From positions 1,054,001 through 1,118,000 of the forward strand of contig NZ_CP081495.1 of NCBI RefSeq assembly GCF_025919725.1: 64,000 nt of DNA. The letters are read 5' to 3'. The notes under the pieces are model-generated. The model was not told the origin of the DNA and made no database searches. It worked only from the letters and a program-made list of their open reading frames with translations. Every line of letters starts with the position of its first letter. Positions within the stretch are counted from its first letter, which is position 1. The DNA is from Flavobacterium agricola (lineage in GTDB: Bacteria > Bacteroidota > Bacteroidia > Flavobacteriales > Flavobacteriaceae). Shown piece after piece: positions 62,742 through 64,000 of the stretch. Both the position numbers and the translations under genes were made by a program.

Positions 62742-63458
62742 TTAGATTAAATCAGTTAAATGATTGACAGCCACATATCTTTCAACCGTAAATCCTTCTG
62801 CATAATCTTTAAAAATTAATCGTCCTAAATCTTGCGCACGGTAGGTAATGCTATCTAAAAAGTTTTTAGAGGCAATTGGCGATACCGGTTCTTTCGAATT
62901 TGGATCGTAAAATTGCGAGCTGTAAGCCATAACCGCTTCTAATTTTTTATCCATATATTCGGTAATATCTACAACAAAATCAGGTTCAATATTTTTCCAT
63001 TGAATGTAATGGTAAACCAATTTAGGGCGCCAAGCTTCTTGTTCTACCCCATCAAGTGCGGTTTCAATTCGGCGTAAGCCAGATAAAAAACAAGCATCTG
63101 AAACTAGTTTTGAGCCTTTACCATGATCAATATGGCGATCGTCAATTGAATTACAAAGTACAATTTCCGGGCGGTATTTGCGAATCATTTTAATGATTTC
63201 TAATTGATGCTTTTCATCGTTTACAAAAAACCCATCTCTAAACTCTAAATTTTCACGCGCTACAATGCCTAATATTTTAGATGCCGCTGCTGCTTCTGCA
63301 TCACGAATTTCGGCAGAACCTCGGGTGCCTAATTCGCCACGTGTTAAATCTACAATACCTATTTTTTTGCCTAAAGCGGCTTCTTTGGCTAATGTTCCGC
63401 CACAACCTAATTCTATATCATCAGGATGTGCGCCAAAAGCTAATATATCTAATTTCAT
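62742..63458 (-). CDS. bshB1: Bacillithiol biosynthesis deacetylase BshB1
   Basis: Zinc deacetylase that removes the acetyl group from GlcNAc-malate, the second step of bacillithiol synthesis. The 238-residue LmbE-like protein opens with MKLDILAFGAHPDDIELGCGG, where His 11, Asp 13 and Asp 14 belong to the metal and catalytic site, followed by GIVDLTRGELGTRGSAEIRDAEA, a strong BshB1 signature, and CNSIDDRHIDHGKGSKLV with the second metal His. Its start overlaps the stop of the isochorismate synthase gene by 4 bases (ATGA), so they are cotranscribed and translationally coupled. YtxJ elsewhere in the window supports the pathway. Confidence 0.96.
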   Translation of the reverse strand: MKLDILAFGAHPDDIELGCGGTLAKEAALGKKIGIVDLTRGELGTRGSAEIRDAEAAAASKILGIVARENLEFRDGFFVNDEKHQLEIIKMIRKYRPEIVLCNSIDDRHIDHGKGSKLVSDACFLSGLRRIETALDGVEQEAWRPKLVYHYIQWKNIEPDFVVDITEYMDKKLEAVMAYSSQFYDPNSKEPVSPIASKNFLDSITYRAQDLGRLIFKDYAEGFTVERYVAVNHLTDLI

Positions 63459-64000
63459 GAGCCTAAAATCTTTTTAATTGTTTTAGATTTATTTATTGTT
63501 TCTACAAACTCCGCTTCGGGATTACTTTGTGCCATAATTCCGCCACCCACGTACAAATGCACTTTATTGGATTCGAGTTGCATGCAACGCAAATTTACAA
63601 AAATGTCCGATTCGTTGGTTTGTTTTGTTAGCGGATTGTAATGCAATTCGCCTAAAAAGCCCGCATAAAATTCGCGATCGTAATTTTCGTGCGATAAAAT
63701 AAATTTTTTTGCTTCTTGTTTGGGATACCCACATAATGCCGGCGTAGGATGCAACGCAGTTAACACGTTTACAAAATATTCTTTTTTGGCCAATTTGGCT
63801 TTGATATCGGTTTTAATATGAAATAAAGTTCCGGCTTGTGCCGTATATGGCTGAGAAAGCTGAAGTTCGGTAACAAACGGTTTTAAGTTTTGTATAATAA
63901 AATCGGTTACTACTTTTTGCTCTTCAATCTCTTTTTCAGACCAAACCACATCTTCTATATTCATTTTTACTTGTGTTGCAGCTAATGCAACAGTTTCAAT
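63455..64000 (-). CDS. Isochorismate synthase, N-terminal part missing (right edge)
   Basis: The C-terminal 181 codons of a chorismate-binding enzyme that converts chorismate to isochorismate, for menaquinone or siderophore synthesis. The frame is open through base 64000 and begins IETVALAATQVK. Conserved parts are ALHPTPALCGYPKQEAKKFI, REFYAGFLGELHY, NLRCMQLESNKVHLYVGGGIMAQSNPEAEFVETINKSKTI, the family core with the catalytic and Mg-binding residues. In menaquinone-using flavobacteria MenF is most likely. It lies directly upstream of bshB1 with a 4-base overlap; an internal ATG at 63964 is not the real start. Confidence 0.9.
   Translation of the reverse strand: METVALAATQVKMNIEDVVWSEKEIEEQKVVTDFIIQNLKPFVTELQLSQPYTAQAGTLFHIKTDIKAKLAKKEYFVNVLTALHPTPALCGYPKQEAKKFILSHENYDREFYAGFLGELHYNPLTKQTNESDIFVNLRCMQLESNKVHLYVGGGIMAQSNPEAEFVETINKSKTIKKILGS

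Overview
The window is AT-rich bacterial chromosome from a member of the Bacteroidota, most likely family Flavobacteriaceae. Several signs point there. Promoters match the Bacteroidota pattern TTG-N17-23-TAnnTTTG; near-perfect copies precede the L-serine dehydratase gene and the tRNA-His cluster. Bacillithiol genes (bshB1, ytxJ), a mevalonate-pathway HMG-CoA synthase, flavobacterial-type arginine decarboxylase and topoisomerase IV, and a very large secreted multi-module protein fit the same group. I see no insertion sequence, prophage, integrase or CRISPR array. Almost everything is ordinary core genome.

Layout. 1-13.4 kb: housekeeping genes, namely speA (cut by the left edge), aroB, proline dehydrogenase, a small membrane-protein pair, ytxJ, clpB, a GNAT acetyltransferase, a secreted thioredoxin-like protein, smpB, a DPP-IV-type peptidase and pdxH. 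13.5-18.4 kb: a TolC/HlyD/MFS tripartite efflux operon, divergent from an AraC-type regulator gene that carries a frameshift. 18.5-34.9 kb: topoisomerase IV (parE-parC), a secreted class II cyclic-nucleotide phosphodiesterase, a YihY membrane protein, a hotdog thioesterase, lipoproteins, holA, a restriction-type N-domain nuclease-like protein, a GT2 glycosyltransferase, an OmpA lipoprotein, a DUF2461 protein and dnaK. 35.4-50.4 kb: two complete RND efflux operons, each adaptor-pump-outer membrane channel, separated by sdaA and panB. The first is preceded by a GbsR/MarR regulator with a candidate operator, and its pump gene carries a frameshift. The second pump is intact. 50.6-58.2 kb: a two-gene operon for a 2326-residue secreted protein built from four tandem modules of about 415 residues, plus a 182-residue secreted partner. 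58.3-64 kb: an RluA pseudouridine synthase, a membrane protein, a zinc metallopeptidase, HMG-CoA synthase, four tandem tRNA-His genes, bshB1, and the 3' part of an isochorismate synthase gene cut by the right edge.

How the genes work together. Three efflux systems lie within 37 kb, which makes the region rich in export functions. YtxJ and BshB1, at opposite ends, both belong to bacillithiol thiol metabolism. ClpB and DnaK are the disaggregase and Hsp70 pair. Most convergent gene pairs are separated by strong, often bidirectional, hairpin terminators, which define the transcription units clearly.

The items most worth a second look are the giant protein and its partner, the four-copy tRNA-His array with its single promoter, the two frameshifts (real lesions or sequence errors), a candidate small RNA upstream of smpB, and the operator-like dyads in the efflux control regions. 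I did not find a convincing entirely new biological system.
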